In this document: one piece after another, positions 12,955 through 25,890 of the stretch | Layout of the letters: every line of letters begins with the position of its first letter | How positions within the stretch are numbered: the stretch's first letter is position 1 | DNA from: Abelmoschus esculentus | Taxonomy: Eukaryota > Streptophyta > Magnoliopsida > Malvales > Malvaceae | NCBI GenBank assembly: GCA_035048815.1 | Contig: JAUCBN010000034.1 | Span: 14,238,737-14,302,736, forward strand | Direction: 5' to 3' | Length of the DNA: 64,000 bases | Position numbers and translations under genes: made by a program | Notes under the pieces: generated by a model | What the model was told of the DNA's origin: nothing | The model's database searches: none | Seen by the model: the letters and a program-made list of their open reading frames with translations, nothing else

Positions 12955-15798
12955 CCCTTTTTCAGCTTGTTAATTATATAATTTGCAGTGGTTTTGAAAT
13001 CATTTGAGAAATATTTATACTTGTCTTTGTTTGTATCAATTGTCACATTATCAGGGCTTAAAATAACAGTGAAATCAGCTAGAAAGATGTCTTCTTTTAG
13101 GGGTCTTGAAATTGATGATGTTGGATTGTGTGATTTTACTTTTTGTCCCATCTCTGTCTCAACTTGGGTGCCTCTCTCTGCCTGGATAATGTAACAGCTG
13201 AGCCAATATGGTGAATTTCCATGTAAACAACTTGGTTTCCATTCCACCTGACATGGTTCAGTTTTTTGAAAAATTTTCAATAATCCTTCTCAGAATCCAA
13301 CGGCCAATGAAAGAAAAATCAAACTGATTTTGGAGGCACATTTGGTTTATTACTGGAGTTTTAAATCTAGGATTTGAACTCGATTGAAATTTGAAATGTC
13401 TTGTCATCATTATCACCCTCCCACCTGTAGTTTGAAACTTGCAGTTCAAAATTTATGTTGAATTGAATTATTTTAGCTGTTTGACACTTGCATGTTTAAG
13501 TACTTGTTTATGCTAGCCTGGAACCCAACATCGTTAAGGAACAGATGATATTGAATATGATACATACCAACTACGTGGAAGAAAGGAAAGGTCTTGGCCA
13601 GTGTTCTTGGTTGCATTTTATTGGATCAAATATTGAGGATGAAAAGGTCGAAATTTAATCAAATTTATGTTTTTTTTTTGTTTTTTTTTTATATATCATT
13701 GAATTGGCCGTTCCCTGATAAAGACTTGTAAAAAGCAAAAATATGGCTTACCCTTCACCCTCTACCCTCTACCATTTAAAACATTAAAACTGATCAGACA
13801 AGTTTGGCTATATGTAACTGTTTAGTGAAAAAAATAGGTTTAGTTTAGCTCTATGTTTTTATTTCTACTTGCTTGAAGACGTATAGAAAGCACTGATTGA
13901 GATTCAAGAGAGGGCAGGGGGCAAACTGCTTAATATCGCATTAATGTGCACCTGTGGCTGTGTGTCGTTGGTTGGATTCTATCATGTCCTGGGTGCCAGA
14001 AAAGCAGCCGCTAATGCCATAAAGCTCCCGCCCGCTCTACTTTCTAGGCTTTTCGTTATTTTTGGTAAATAAAAATAAGACAATTATTTTGTCTCAAGTT
14101 TCTATAAATGTATTTGCGTAGGTTACGACAGGTACAAATGGGGATGATTATGAGTTGGATTATGTTTTTAATTGACTTAAATTCAATTTAAAAATATAAT
14201 ACATCTGCACATGTGACAATATTAAACGTCTTTTTTTTATTTTTTAAATATTTTAATATTTTAAATAATCTTAAAATAGTCCTCAAATCTTTAAATTTGA
14301 CTATTCTCACAAGCGTTGGTCGTATTTTAGATGACGGAATAAAACATCATTCCCTTATCAAACGACCTACGCACCATTCATAATTCATTATGTCGTCGTT
14401 CATCGTAAATCATTTTAATATCAATTGGCATTTTCGACATTTTGTACAACATCAATAAACTTTTAGTGATGATGTTGTTAGTAAATGATAATGATGGTCT
14501 AAAGATGGGTGATATTAGGACAATCAACGATAAAATCGGGTCAATTTAATATTTGGGTTTAAAGTGATAATGATTTTAAACTTTGGGTTATTTTATAAAA
14601 TTTAAAATTATTTTATTTTTATTAATTTTTAAATATAATTTCAAAATTTTAAGAAAATACAAATGTCAAAAAAAATGAAAATTAATATTAAAAATTAACA
14701 GAAGTAATATTAGGATACCTATTTGAGTAACTTTAAAAACATTAGATACCTATTAAATAAAAATAAAGTTTAAGCTTATATCTAGAAAAATTATGTTTTA
14801 AAAACTTGTTTGTTAGTTAAACCTTTAAAAATATATAACGTAAATATACTATATAGTTTCAGAAAATATTTGATATATTTATTATCATTAACAATCTTAC
14901 TCACAACAGTGAAAATATATAAATAATATAATATAAAAATAGTTTAAATTAAAATCAATTAATACGATAACATTATAAATATTTATAATTAAATTTAAAT
15001 TAAAATTCAAATAACTGACCTAAATTAAAAAAAAAACTCAACCCAAATAAAATAATAAATAAAATTTAAATAATAAATTAACATGACAACTTATTTTTTT
15101 TTAATTCATCTCAATTAACTCAATAATTACCCTAGTTAGAAATTGGACCGGACAAATTGATTAAAGTGAGGCTCGGTTGCTATAGTATACGTAACTGATC
15201 ACTAACAGAACTCATATTTAACCCATAAAAAAGATTAGATCTGTTCCTATTTTTAACTCATAAATTTAAACTTTTAATCTTTTATTAGTTTTATATAATC
15301 AAAACAGTAGTATTAAATGAAATAAATCATTTTTATTAATGATACTGCTAAAGCTGTGTTGTCGAAAGGGTTAGCTGTCGAATTAAGGATGAGTTTCGTG
15401 TGTAGTTTAAAGTCTTTGTTTATTAATATTTAGATCAATTTCTATTACTCTAACATTTAATAAATATATAATAAAAATAAAACATGTAATTTTTTTAATA
15501 AAAAACCATATAATTTGATATGAAATTTAAATAATGTGAACTTGTCTGTTAATATACAAAAAGGATGGAACGTAACAACTACAATTCATAATCCAGCTAC
15601 GGAGAAATGCTTAGCTTTCATTTTCAGAATCAATACTCCAGTAATTATTCACACTTTTCTATAACCATACAATAACTTTAGAAAACAAAAGTCGAAAAGA
15701 AAAAAGAAGAAGAAAATTCTATAAAAAAAGGTAGAAAAAAACCCAAACAATAATTACAAAACGTGAATAAAAATAAAGAAATAATAAAAAAAGAGAGC
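12955..15798. other. AT-rich spacer, no gene recognised
   Basis: Contains the peroxidase 3' region, then about 2 kb of poly-A/T-rich DNA between convergent peroxidase (+) and U-box (-) genes. Short open frames here have no family signature. The last 200 nt before the U-box stop codon are A-rich and probably hold its 3' UTR. Confidence 0.5.
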
Positions 15799-17505
15799 TC
15801 AAAACTCGGATGAGTTCACACATGACCCGTCTTTTCCACAACCGGGTCGAAACCGAGTCCGATTCGTCAACCCCGAGTCAAGCAACGCTTCCCAGTCCAC
15901 TTCCTCTTGCTCCTCACTCCCCCGATTCAACAACTCCAATATCCTCCTCGCTTTCTCCCTTGTCGGACCACTCGTCTTCCTTTCCACCTCCGATAGCTCA
16001 TCCACTGCACCGGCCACCTTCGCCAGACCCTTAAACCTCAACCCCGCATGACTCAGTCCATACAAAACCGCAACACAACCTTCCCTAGTCGACTCATCCA
16101 ACTCATTCCTCCTCAACAAACTCATCAAACATTCCACCGCACCCGAATCTAACATTGCAGCCCGACCGTCCGAACCCGAAGTTAAGTTAGATAAGATAAG
16201 GAATATCCGACCCGTCATATGACCCGATTTAACCATAGCCAACAGAACCGGAACCGACCCGTTCTTAACCAATTTACTCCTATTGCTCTGAACGAGTGAG
16301 AGATGGTAAAGCGCCAAGGCCGAGTCATGCCGAGTTCGCTCGTTCCCTGATCTCAGCATGTGCATCAAGGGTTGCAGAGCTCCCAAAACTCCAATGGCGG
16401 TCTTGTTATGATCATCAAGGGCTAAGCTAAAGAGTGCACCGCAAGCATGCTCCTGCGCCTCAGGGAATCCCGATTTTAATACGTCGATCAAATCGGGAAC
16501 CAATCCTGACCGTACAATCTTAACCTTGTTGATCTTTTCCAATGACAAGTTCACCAACACTGCAACTGAGTTCACTTGAATGTTCACGTATCTGGAAACG
16601 ATTAAAGACCGGAAAGCTGACAGTACACGTGGCGTGCAAAGAACAGCCCTGGAACTCTCTTGTGTTCTCGTTATCTTCCTTAATTCAATCAATGCTCCTT
16701 CGATGTCGGAAGCTTGAGAGCTTTTCAGTTTCGTAAGAAACGGTTCTTCTTCTCCGTTGATGTTAGGGGTTGTTAAGGTTTCGATTTCTGAGGAGGATGA
16801 AGCGGATGAGTAGCAACTCGGACGATCCGTGAGTTGCAATGGCGGTGTTACGACACTGATCGAAGTCGTAACGGCGTCGGCGGCAACCGATTCTTCGGAG
16901 CTGGAACGAGTTAACTCAGTGACTGCATGATCCAACTTCACCGAAGGAACATCTTTGACACCTTGAATCAAATTTCTCTCAGAAATAGATAGCTTTTTTC
17001 CTTCTTCTCCGATGTGGGGTTTTGGTTTTTTGGACGACAATGTACGAACAAGTTCCTGAGCTTTGGAAAAATCAATGGGTTTTGGAGGGTTCAAAGAATG
17101 ATTTCGACACCAATTAACAATGGTGGATTTGAGAGCAAGGTTAGGGATAACAGTGGAAAAATCAGGGACGGAACCATCGCTGAGTGTCGGTGTAAAGCCC
17201 ATGTTTTTACAGGCTTCAACACAAACTCTTTCAAAAGTGTGACCCGATGAAACTATAACAGGATCCGCCATTAAAGACCCTGAAATGGGGCAATAGAATT
17301 CTTCAGGAATCGACTTTGGATGAAATTGATGACGAGGTGTCCTGGAAACGCTTGCAGATGATGATCTTTGAAACAAAACCTTCCATTTTGGCTTCATTGC
17401 TGCAACTTTCCCCGTCTCCTTCCCCGGAATTGAATGGAAAATATCTGTATGATGTGTCGGTGTTTTATGAATCGCCAGCTTCATCAAAGCTTCCTGGAAT
17501 TCCAT
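15799..17505 (-). CDS. U-box/ARM-repeat E3 ubiquitin ligase (PUB38-41 type), intronless
   Basis: Predicted E3 ligase: the U-box recruits an E2 and the ARM repeats bind the substrate. The product is 568 residues. The U-box spans about residues 67-140 and starts PEEFYCPISGSLMADPVIVS, with the typical TPTLSDGS and NLALKSTIVNWC parts. A Ser/Thr-rich linker follows (about 160-260), then ARM repeats (about 265-520) with repeated NSVAVLVNLS and HACGALFSLAL-type helices. Architecture and a single exon match the PUB38/39/40/41 group. The start at 17505 follows a TATATA element at 17604-17612. The internal Met at residue 37 (17397, MKPKWKVLF) resembles the usual N-terminus of this group and is an alternative start. 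The substrate is unknown. Confidence 0.92.
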   Translation of the reverse strand: MEFQEALMKLAIHKTPTHHTDIFHSIPGKETGKVAAMKPKWKVLFQRSSSASVSRTPRHQFHPKSIPEEFYCPISGSLMADPVIVSSGHTFERVCVEACKNMGFTPTLSDGSVPDFSTVIPNLALKSTIVNWCRNHSLNPPKPIDFSKAQELVRTLSSKKPKPHIGEEGKKLSISERNLIQGVKDVPSVKLDHAVTELTRSSSEESVAADAVTTSISVVTPPLQLTDRPSCYSSASSSSEIETLTTPNINGEEEPFLTKLKSSQASDIEGALIELRKITRTQESSRAVLCTPRVLSAFRSLIVSRYVNIQVNSVAVLVNLSLEKINKVKIVRSGLVPDLIDVLKSGFPEAQEHACGALFSLALDDHNKTAIGVLGALQPLMHMLRSGNERTRHDSALALYHLSLVQSNRSKLVKNGSVPVLLAMVKSGHMTGRIFLILSNLTSGSDGRAAMLDSGAVECLMSLLRRNELDESTREGCVAVLYGLSHAGLRFKGLAKVAGAVDELSEVERKTSGPTREKARRILELLNRGSEEQEEVDWEALLDSGLTNRTRFRPGCGKDGSCVNSSEF

Positions 17506-17612
17506 TTTTGAAATCCTTGGATTCAGACTCTCAAACTTTGAATCATCATCTCAGATCAAAATGTAGCAGACCAAACAAGGATCAAGTGAGTTTGTGTACT
17601 GTTGATATATAA

Positions 17613-19522
17613 GGAAGACAGAATCGTAGAAGAGAAAGTTCAGGAAAGTGTTGGTACTAAACAAAGACCAAGTCCAAGAAAAGATTGGAAGTTGATTTAT
17701 ATGATGAAACCATGATTCAGGGATTGAGGTTGCAATTTTCCGGATTTTTTTTAAATCTCTGATTTTAAAAACAACTCAAAATCTAGTAGCTACTTCTAAG
17801 TTCCAACTAAGCTTTTCCACTTGCTTAGAAAACTTTTATCATTTCTTTTTAGTGACATCATAATTTTTTTTATCAGTGTATTGAATAATTAATCATATAA
17901 ATAAATATAAGATAAATAAAATAATAAAAATATATACTTTTTTATATAAGATAAATACATTGTTAAAATCTTAAGGATCTGTCTTATGAACATATACTAC
18001 GCTATGTTTCTAAACAATTAAAAGAAAAATAATTTACATAAATAATCTAGTCTAGGCATGCTGTTTATGGCAGGTGTTAACTTTAATTTCTTTTGTCATG
18101 TGTATTTTTTTTAATTAAAACTGCTTTTAGTAAATCAATAATTTATTTCACAGTCAGTTGAGGCAATTATTGAGGCTGTTGAATCTCACAACACTGTTGA
18201 TAAACTTTATCTGCTGTAAATAAAAATATTTACTTATAAATACAATTAATAATAATAATTGAACTTTTTCTGGCTTAAACATGCTTAGATTCCATTACTA
18301 CCCATTAAAATATAATTATTAAATTCAACTTGATTTAAAATATTATAATTTTATTTATTTAAGTTTGATTTATTTTTTAACATAAATATTTATTTTTAAA
18401 TAATATATGAATATTATTTTAAAATCATATTAGATAATTCAAAAAAATAATTAAAGTAAATATTAATTAATTCTTTAATTTTCTGTCCACGAAATTAACA
18501 ACGAAATCTTAGTCGCTAAGTTTTTGTAGCATTTGAGTGTTTTTTTTTGTTCTTTACCCTTTTGAAGTGTTCTAGGCTGGATGACGTGTCTTTCTTTATC
18601 AAAACAAAGCCCATGAACCATGTCCAAACCCCATATAATTAAAGAGGCTTTATTAAGAAAAAGAATTTAATTGGTTTTAAATTTTAATATATTATTTAGA
18701 ATTAAAACAATATTTTATTAATATATTATAAGTTTAATTGATGATTTACATTATTTATTTATTTATTTATTCTTTTCTTGCCACCCCTTTTTCTCCTTTC
18801 CCCCCTCCCTTTAGTGATTGACAATGAAATTGGGTTGGTTTTTTCCCTTTCGAATGTTCATCTATTCCCATTTAAAAAATAAGTCTAGCTTTAATGTTTG
18901 TTCTTAATAAGAACAGATATTAAGATTTATTAAGATAAATATTATAAAAATATTATAAATTATAACCCTACGTAAATGTTTAATAGGTCATATGATTTCT
19001 AGGAATTATATCGATGCATTAGTAAGATAGAAATTATTATAATTTCTTCGACTCTTAATGTAAAACATTAAAAATTAAATCATAAAACCATTTTTTAATA
19101 TTTTTCTCTTTTTTTTCACGCAGAAGAATGTCCAAAATCAACACCAGCAGGGTCCCATGAAGTTGAATTTTAGTCTCTGTACTTTTATTAAAAGTGGATT
19201 CTACGCTTTTACAAATTGGCATCATTTAACTTTTTGCTTGTGTGTAAGTCAAATAATGATAAGAAATTAATTAACGGTTATATTTTATTATTTAAATTGT
19301 GTGAATATTTTATTTAATTTTTATTTAAATTAAAATTATAAAATTTATATTATAGATTTTAACAGTTTAAGTTCGAATTAAATTTATATTTTAAAATTTA
19401 AAAATACGTATTAGAATATTTATAATTGATGTCTTTTTTGGATAATTGATTTTATTATCCAAGAGCAGGGAATTGATATAATAAACAAAGTTCAATAATA
19501 ATTATCACTCTATGTATTTCTA
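17613..19522. other. AT-rich spacer
   Basis: Upstream of the U-box gene. Long A/T runs, a pyrimidine-rich patch at about 18770-18815, and no coding signal that I can support. Confidence 0.45.
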
Positions 19523-19769
19523 TGAGAAATTATATCATGGGTAAGTCCCACCACGTCATTCATGGGACCAACCAATAAAAATCATTCATCTCATCATTTT
19601 TTCTATGTCATATTTTCTAAGTAAATCTTCACTCATATTTACTGTTAATTCATTTAAAAAACAGTTTTTTCAAGTGAAGATTCACTTTTAAAAAATTGAT
19701 GAGATGAGTGATTTTTAGTGGTTGGTCCCATGGACGCGTGGTGGGACTTACCCGTAATATAATTTCTCA
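19523..19769. mobile_element. Foldback MITE, 247 bp, 8-bp TSD (hAT-like)
   Basis: Ends are TGAGAAATTATAT and its inverse ATATAATTTCTCA. The inverted repeat continues inward through GGGTAAGTCCCACCACG and CATGGGACCAACCA to near the centre, so most of the element can fold back on itself. It is flanked by TATTTCTA at 19515-19522 and TATTTCTA at 19770-19777, a perfect 8-bp target-site duplication. An 8-bp duplication fits the hAT superfamily. There is no coding capacity, so it needs a transposase in trans. Confidence 0.85.
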
Positions 19770-22599
19770 TATTTCTATACACTTATACCCCAATTATTAC
19801 ATAACTCAATATTAATAAAATCATTATTGACTATATTTTTTCCTAATTTTTAGTGCACATGTCCTATAATTTAAAAAAAAAACAAACTATTTATATCATA
19901 AAATCTAAAATTTATTTTTTTTTTCATTCTTAAAATTTAAAGTTATAACCTTAATCTTTAAACTATAAATTAAACACATATTTACATTTGATATTATGCT
20001 ATATATGTGTTTAATATATATTTGTGCACAAATATAAATTATAATTCTTTAATTATTCAAAAAATATATATTAATATCTACTACACACCTTTAAATTTGA
20101 TTAATATAAATTAATCAACTTAACTAAGTACCCCCAAAGTCAAAGTTAAAGTTTTAATGATTGTGAATGTACATAAAAATGTCTCCCAGTCGATAAACAA
20201 AAAATATATAAAAAAAGTAATTAAATGATTTGACATTAAAGAAAATTCACTTTTAATCTTAACTTTTAGCTATTGTTTTTATTCAACAATCGAGTTTAGT
20301 TAAAGACAAGTAACATGAATCTTAATTTATGATTGAATAGTAATTCAAGTGTTATAATCACTATTATAATATTTAAATAATTATAGATTTTAAGAGTTAC
20401 TAGATTTGAATTAATTAATTGAAAATTATTAAAAGAGTTAAATTTATTTTTAGAATAAATTAGTAAGTGTCCAATATAATGTTTATAATTATTATTATAA
20501 TGTTTCACTTATAAATAACTGTCTAAACTATATATTTTTCTGAAATATGACTTTAAGTAGATCATTTTAGGGGTAAATTTATACTTTAAAATCATCAAGT
20601 TATTATATTCTATTGAATATGTGTATCTTGAAATTTTAATAAAAAGAGTCGTTTCATATTAAATCTTTAAATTTAATTTAGATTAATTAATTATTTAATT
20701 AAATAATAACGATTAAATTAAAAAATTTGAATAAAATTCAGTTTTTTTCTTATATTAACGTTTAATATTAATGGTAATATATTTTATAGTGGATATTGTT
20801 TTATATTTATTTAAAGATATGTAAAAGTATACTCAAGATTTGAACGCTTTAAATCATGGTGAAAGTATAATTTAACATGATACTACTAAAAATAGTAACA
20901 AATAATATAAATAATAACATGATATTTTTCTAATATTCAAAATTTTAATAACAAATATTACTATTAAAAAATAATAGAAAAACAAATTATCATTTTAGTA
21001 TAAGTGTAGTATTATAATTATAAATAATATATATACTTTTATATATCATATGCATTAATATTTTTAACGTATTTGTGTCATGTGATATTTAATTATTACC
21101 TTATTTTATTATGTAAATCACAGTGTGTCCAACCAACAATTTCGAGAGATGAGCTTATATGGGCTCCCAAATAACATTGCATGATCTTGGGCTTGGGCTT
21201 GGGCTCAACTCGGAAGCGCCAGGGAAATCATAGCAGGCAACCCAATTTTCTTAAAGGTAACGTGGCGTAATATAATTGGCTAGGTGTACGGCCTATTTAA
21301 TTATAGCTGGACAAGATCAATCAAATATTATATAAATTCGGTCTATTATTATTAATATATTTTTTAATATTTTATTTTGAATCAAAATAATATTTGTAGA
21401 TAAAACTGATATCGACGGAGGATAAGTCAGGCCCAATGAGGCTTTAGCTCCTCCAAGAATTTAAAAATTACATAATATTTTTTTCCTAAAAACTTTAAGT
21501 CAGTCCTATCAATTATTTAGTAATTCATTTTAAAAATTGTATAATCCAAAATTATAAATTATTTTCTTGAAAATTTTATCAAATAATAATTTAAAATTTT
21601 TAAATTTAAATATTAGATAAATTAAATATTACCTTTCAATTTTGAGATTAAAATTTTTAAATTTTTAATTTATTCACCAGGGTAGTAAGGGGCCTCGGGG
21701 GATCGTTCAGCATTTTTCGAACGTTGTGTGCTCGAGATTAACGAGTGTCTTTTTAATATATTCGACGTAAAAATAATTGTGTGAAGATAGAATGATCAAG
21801 GATCACCTTTGATGATTTATTGATACCTACTTATCTTGTAACTCTTATAATAGTGGAGATTTTATTATAATTTATGGTGCTCGGTCCGTTATTTTTATAT
21901 TGTTAGATGTATTTTTTTTCCATTTAAGTTTATTAAAAATTTTAATGCGATCAATGATGATTTTTTTTTATTAAAAATTTTTGTATTTTAAAATTCAATA
22001 ATTGATTTATCTTGATTTTATTTTTGTTGTTAATTGACTAACAATTAATATTTATTTTATAAGTTTAAATAAACTAAAATGTTAATGTGACATATCCCTA
22101 CATAAGTAATGATATGATATAATATCATGTCTGTAAAAAAATTATTAAATTAAATAAAAATAACAATTTTTATTAAAATAATCACACATAATTATATAAT
22201 GAGACCTAATACTATTTGATTGATAAAAATTAAAGAATTCAAAACACAAACTTTGAAATGATTCAAATTCGATTTTTTTTAAATCAAACAGTAGTACGTG
22301 TTTTAGAATATACTATCAGTTATTAACATTGATCATTCAATCACTATACTGACATTACTGGTGCTCGAACCCATGATCTATAGGAACAACAATCATTCCT
22401 TTAATTACTGAGATTAAATGATTCAAATTCGAACCTAAAAGTTATTGTAATAGATTCTTAACCACTAAATCAAGTTACAAACTTAAATATTTATCCACAA
22501 CTAAAACTGATGTATTGTTAATTAAAAACAAAACAAAACATAAAACCACGAGTAAACACTACGAGTCTTGACTTTGTCATGTGGATGCATAATAAAACC
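19770..22599. other. AT-rich spacer with decayed repeats
   Basis: No gene seen. A less AT-rich patch at about 21410-21890 (GGGGCCTCGGGGGATCG, then AGTGGAGATTTTATTA) looks like a very old LTR remnant, but I cannot define its ends. A GGGCTTGGGCTTGGGCTC micro-repeat lies near 21188. Confidence 0.35.
22330..22412 (-). repeat. Dispersed repeat, possibly SINE-like (copy 2)
   Basis: Related to 7280-7360. On the minus strand it reads AGATCATGGGTTCGAGCACC, which resembles the B box of a tRNA-derived SINE. No A box or poly-A tail could be placed, so this class is tentative. Confidence 0.25.
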
Positions 22600-22840
22600 G
22601 GATGTAAATCGTTTATTTTTTTTTTTTATACTTTCTTTTATGTCTACGTAAATCAGAGGTTTAAGGTTTAGAGTCAAAGTTAAGAGTTGTGGTTAGGGTT
22701 TAGAGAATTAGGGTAGGATGTATTTTTAGGGTATAAAGTTTAGGATTTAAGATCTAGAAAATAAAGGTTAAAGTTTAAAACTCAATTTTTTTAGAAATTT
22801 TCAATAAGAGAAACATAATAAACAAACATACGATTTCTGC
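22600..22840. repeat. Dispersed repeat of unknown family (copy 2)
   Basis: Begins GGATGTAAATC, then a long T run, AGGTTTAAGGTTTAGAG, TTAGGGTTTAGAGAATTAGGG and AAAGGTTAAAGTTTAAAA, in the same order as at 11570-11805. An inverted, weaker relative (ACCCTAAAT-rich) may lie at 28480-28620. Confidence 0.45.
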
Positions 22841-23617
22841 TCAATAAAAATCCATGGATTCATACAATTGTATTATTGTATAGTTATTGTCTTAAAGTCG
22901 ATTTCAATCATCTTAACTAATAAAATCATAAAATAGTTGTGGTCTCTTCAAGACTAATACACCACTTTTATATTCGTACACCCAAGTCAAGAAAATAAAA
23001 TTCAATCGATATGATTCTTTTCATAGGAGAAAAACATGTGGAAAATAGAGGAAGTAGTTGCTTTGGTATGTCTTAAGAATGAAATAAAAATGTTCTGTCA
23101 TGACAAAAATAAGGGGAAAGACGGACCTCTAGATTTTCAACCGCACACAATCTTCAATTTATTAACAATGACCACCCAACTTTTGCAAGAATCAACTCGT
23201 TTAATGGAATTGGATATCAAGTTATAAGCATGAAATGAAAAACCCTAATACATACACAACAAAAAGCTACAGTTTTCAGCTATAGATGATGAACAAGGTA
23301 GGTATAGATGCTTGATGAAAGACTTTACCATACCTTACTTGTTAGCATAAAACAGTTGAATCTATACCAGATGAGCTTGGAAAAATTGAAGAATGTAAGT
23401 TAAAGAACAAGTTCATTTGAATTGCAGAAAGTAGAGAGATCTCTTACAGAACATACTGAGAACACAACAAGTTTTCGCAAACCATAGAAAACCAAGTAAA
23501 AAATTTGCTTACATGAAACAAACATTATCGGACCAAGATGCTTGATTCCCCCCAGAAGAAAGTTCAGACAAGAGTAGTAAAAGAAACACAACCCACCATC
23601 ACTAGGAAAAAAGCGAG

Positions 23618-23833
23618 CTATGCCTTGCTTTTCTTTGTTTGATCATCTCTCCTCCCATCTCTTGTAAAGCACATGTTCTTTAGCCTTTGATTCTGAGCTT
23701 CTTCCTGCTTTTGCTGTTGGTGAAATGATGAAATGCTTTGAAGAGAATGGAAGGGTTTGTGATGATGAAAAAGGTGCGTGTGGGAACAATGATGGCGGTG
23801 TGGAGGATTAGGAAAGAAAGGGAACACTATCAT
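23618..23833 (-). CDS. Possible small gene, 71 residues, unidentified
   Basis: The frame begins with ATG at 23833 and reads MIVFPFFPNPP, then a His-rich segment, a Gln/Glu-rich segment and a basic tail ending KKSKA. Upstream on the same strand is a (GA)n-rich leader (about 23890-23945) of the kind common in plant 5' UTRs, and base composition is less AT-rich than around it. I do not recognise the protein. It could be a real small gene, part of a longer transcript, or chance. It is too short to judge by eye. Confidence 0.25.
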   Translation of the reverse strand: MIVFPFFPNPPHRHHCSHTHLFHHHKPFHSLQSISSFHQQQKQEEAQNQRLKNMCFTRDGRRDDQTKKSKA

Positions 23834-24674
23834 TGCTGCTTTGGTTGTGGCGTTGAAACAAACAAGATTCAAGGTTTTTTCTGCTCTATCCTCTCAGCCT
23901 CTCTCTCTCTCTCTTGTCAGACGAGAGAGAGGAGAGGAGACAAAGAGGAAGATGATCAAAATCCAAGAACATCCCTTAGCTTTTAAACATGGCATGCTGA
24001 CCCTAGGTTTTAAATATTACTTCAATTTAAAACTGTTTCAACTTTCAAAAAGTACTTTCGGATTCTTGGAATAGCTACAAAAATTATAGCCAAGCAAATT
24101 CAGTTATTAGTGTATTGTTACGAGATAATTACTTTCTTATTAAAATATATGTTTGATAAGATATATTATTGTTTATATATTTTAAGACTTCAGTGTGAAA
24201 TCGAACAATTAAAAGGTGATTCTGAATTTCTGATATCACTTGTTACAAAATTATTACCCTCTTCCCAAAAGTCATGGATGATATAATATGCAGTACTACC
24301 GTTTCTATATCTCAAAACTTTCCTTTTTTTTTTTGATATAAAATTAATGATATTGTCTCTTCATAAGTAATCAAGTAATAAGTCGAAGTATTTGTATTAC
24401 GTGTATAGGAATTTGGAAGTACTAACATGGTTTTCAGTAAAGTACAGAAGATAAGATTTGAATAGAGAGAATCAATTGTTCGATTAAAGATACTATATAT
24501 TCGAATGAACTGAAAATTTCCTTGTAAAGTTAAATAAAATGTTTTTTTTATTATTAGGCCACGGTCGTGGTTGCTTATCAATGACATATGATGCATTAGA
24601 AGAGATCAACTGATCTATTCAGGATCAACAAATCAGCCTTAGATTAACAAGTTCTCCGGGAACAACGAAGCTAA

Positions 24675-24809
24675 TGTCACGCCTGAAAATAGGCAATGAG
24701 CATTAATTTTATATCAGAAAGAAAAAGGGAGGTCTTGAGGTATATAAACGGTAGCACTGTATATCCTATTAGACATGTCTTTTAGGAAGAGTATAATGAC
24801 CCCATGACA
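24675..24809 (+). mobile_element. Solo LTR of a small TRIM-type retrotransposon
   Basis: 135 bp with perfect TGTCA...TGACA termini and CTAA on both sides (24671-24674 and 24810-24813), a likely 4-bp target duplication. The interior matches the left LTR at 47720-47855: CGCCTGAAAA, CATTAAT, an A/G-rich run, ACTGTA.ATCCTA and TCTTTTA.GAAGAG.ATAATG. Hence it is a solo LTR left by LTR-LTR recombination of the same family. Confidence 0.7.
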
Positions 24810-25075
24810 CTAACCTCTCGTTCTTCGAGACTCCTGCTGATGTTGTATTCTCTTACCGCGAACGGAGCTCCGATTTGTTCGATACAGACAATTGTCGAAC
24901 TAGAGGCCAGAGGGACCTTAAAACCCCATTTGTAATGCTCGGTTATAGCTGATGAGTAGGAAAAAAAACTTGGTATACAAAGAATGTCATCTACCAGTTG
25001 TAAGTTTGAGACCTGTGGTCCAAGTTGAACTGGTGTGAAATGTGGACTGAAATCTTGGAAACATACGGTAATCAT
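24782..25075 (-). other. Open frame of 97 codons, unidentified
   Basis: Has protein-like composition (for example LVDDILCIPSFFSYSS and SSTIVCIEQIGAPFAVRE), but the end overlaps the solo LTR and no family is recognised. A donor-like GTAAGAG follows GAPFA, so it might be one exon of a lost or fragmentary gene. No neighbouring exons were found. Confidence 0.15.
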
Positions 25076-25890
25076 TATTATTCCTGATGGACCTACTTTT
25101 TAGCATTTCTCCATGTTCAAATCATATGTGATTACTGCAATTATTCACCTTCAGACTTAGCTGTAAAGTATAATTGCAGCAGCAGGATTGCAGGAATAAT
25201 AGAGTTTCAAGTCTGATCCGAAACAAGGAATTTCTTTTTCTTTTGGAGTATTATATTCTGAATTTCAAATATTTTAATTACAGTCTGCAAAATATGAATG
25301 TTGTCAGACTCAGTTGCTTTAACTTTGAAAATTCCTTTTAATATTTATGATTTTTTTACTAATATATCAATACTTAATATGGATCCCGAGATGCAAATAT
25401 GATATAGAGTCGTGCTGCCAAACTCCAGAAGAGATTAAACTAAAATTTTACTGTTTTTGGGAGCCGCAAAGCAATTTCTTTGTAGCTTGAACAACTTTAC
25501 ACTTATCAAGGGTTTAAACTGCTGCTATTTTTCATTTTAGGCTGCTTAACCACAAAAATCAAATTTACTAAACTAATTTAGCCGAATGAGTCGATTAAAA
25601 TCGAGATTACGTCGATTTTAACCAACTCATACTCTCCCTAGATACAGGGTAGGATACTCAAAACTAACCGAATCCGAGTCCGATAACATAAGTATGAAGC
25701 CAATGACTCTAAAGACAGTTTCATAACCATAGTTCAATAATCATTTTATAGCTTCGGATTTCAAGTTTTCAACATGAACCATAAACAATACATATACAAT
25801 AACAAAGGTGTTTGATTTGTGTACAAGGTTTCATTAAACACAGTTTACGTTCACTTACAATTATAACCATGTATGAGCACGCATTGTGTT

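Noticed and set aside
20296..20508. 70-codon minus-strand frame
   Set aside because: Asn/Tyr/Ile/Leu-rich reading of AT-rich spacer DNA with no family match.
21410..21930. Old copia-like LTR remnant
   Set aside because: The AGTGGA..TTTTA and CTCGGTCCG words resemble an LTR tail, but no termini, partner LTR or duplication could be found.
23036..23227. 63-codon plus-strand frame
   Set aside because: Composition is not convincing, no family is recognised, and there is no supporting leader or splice structure.
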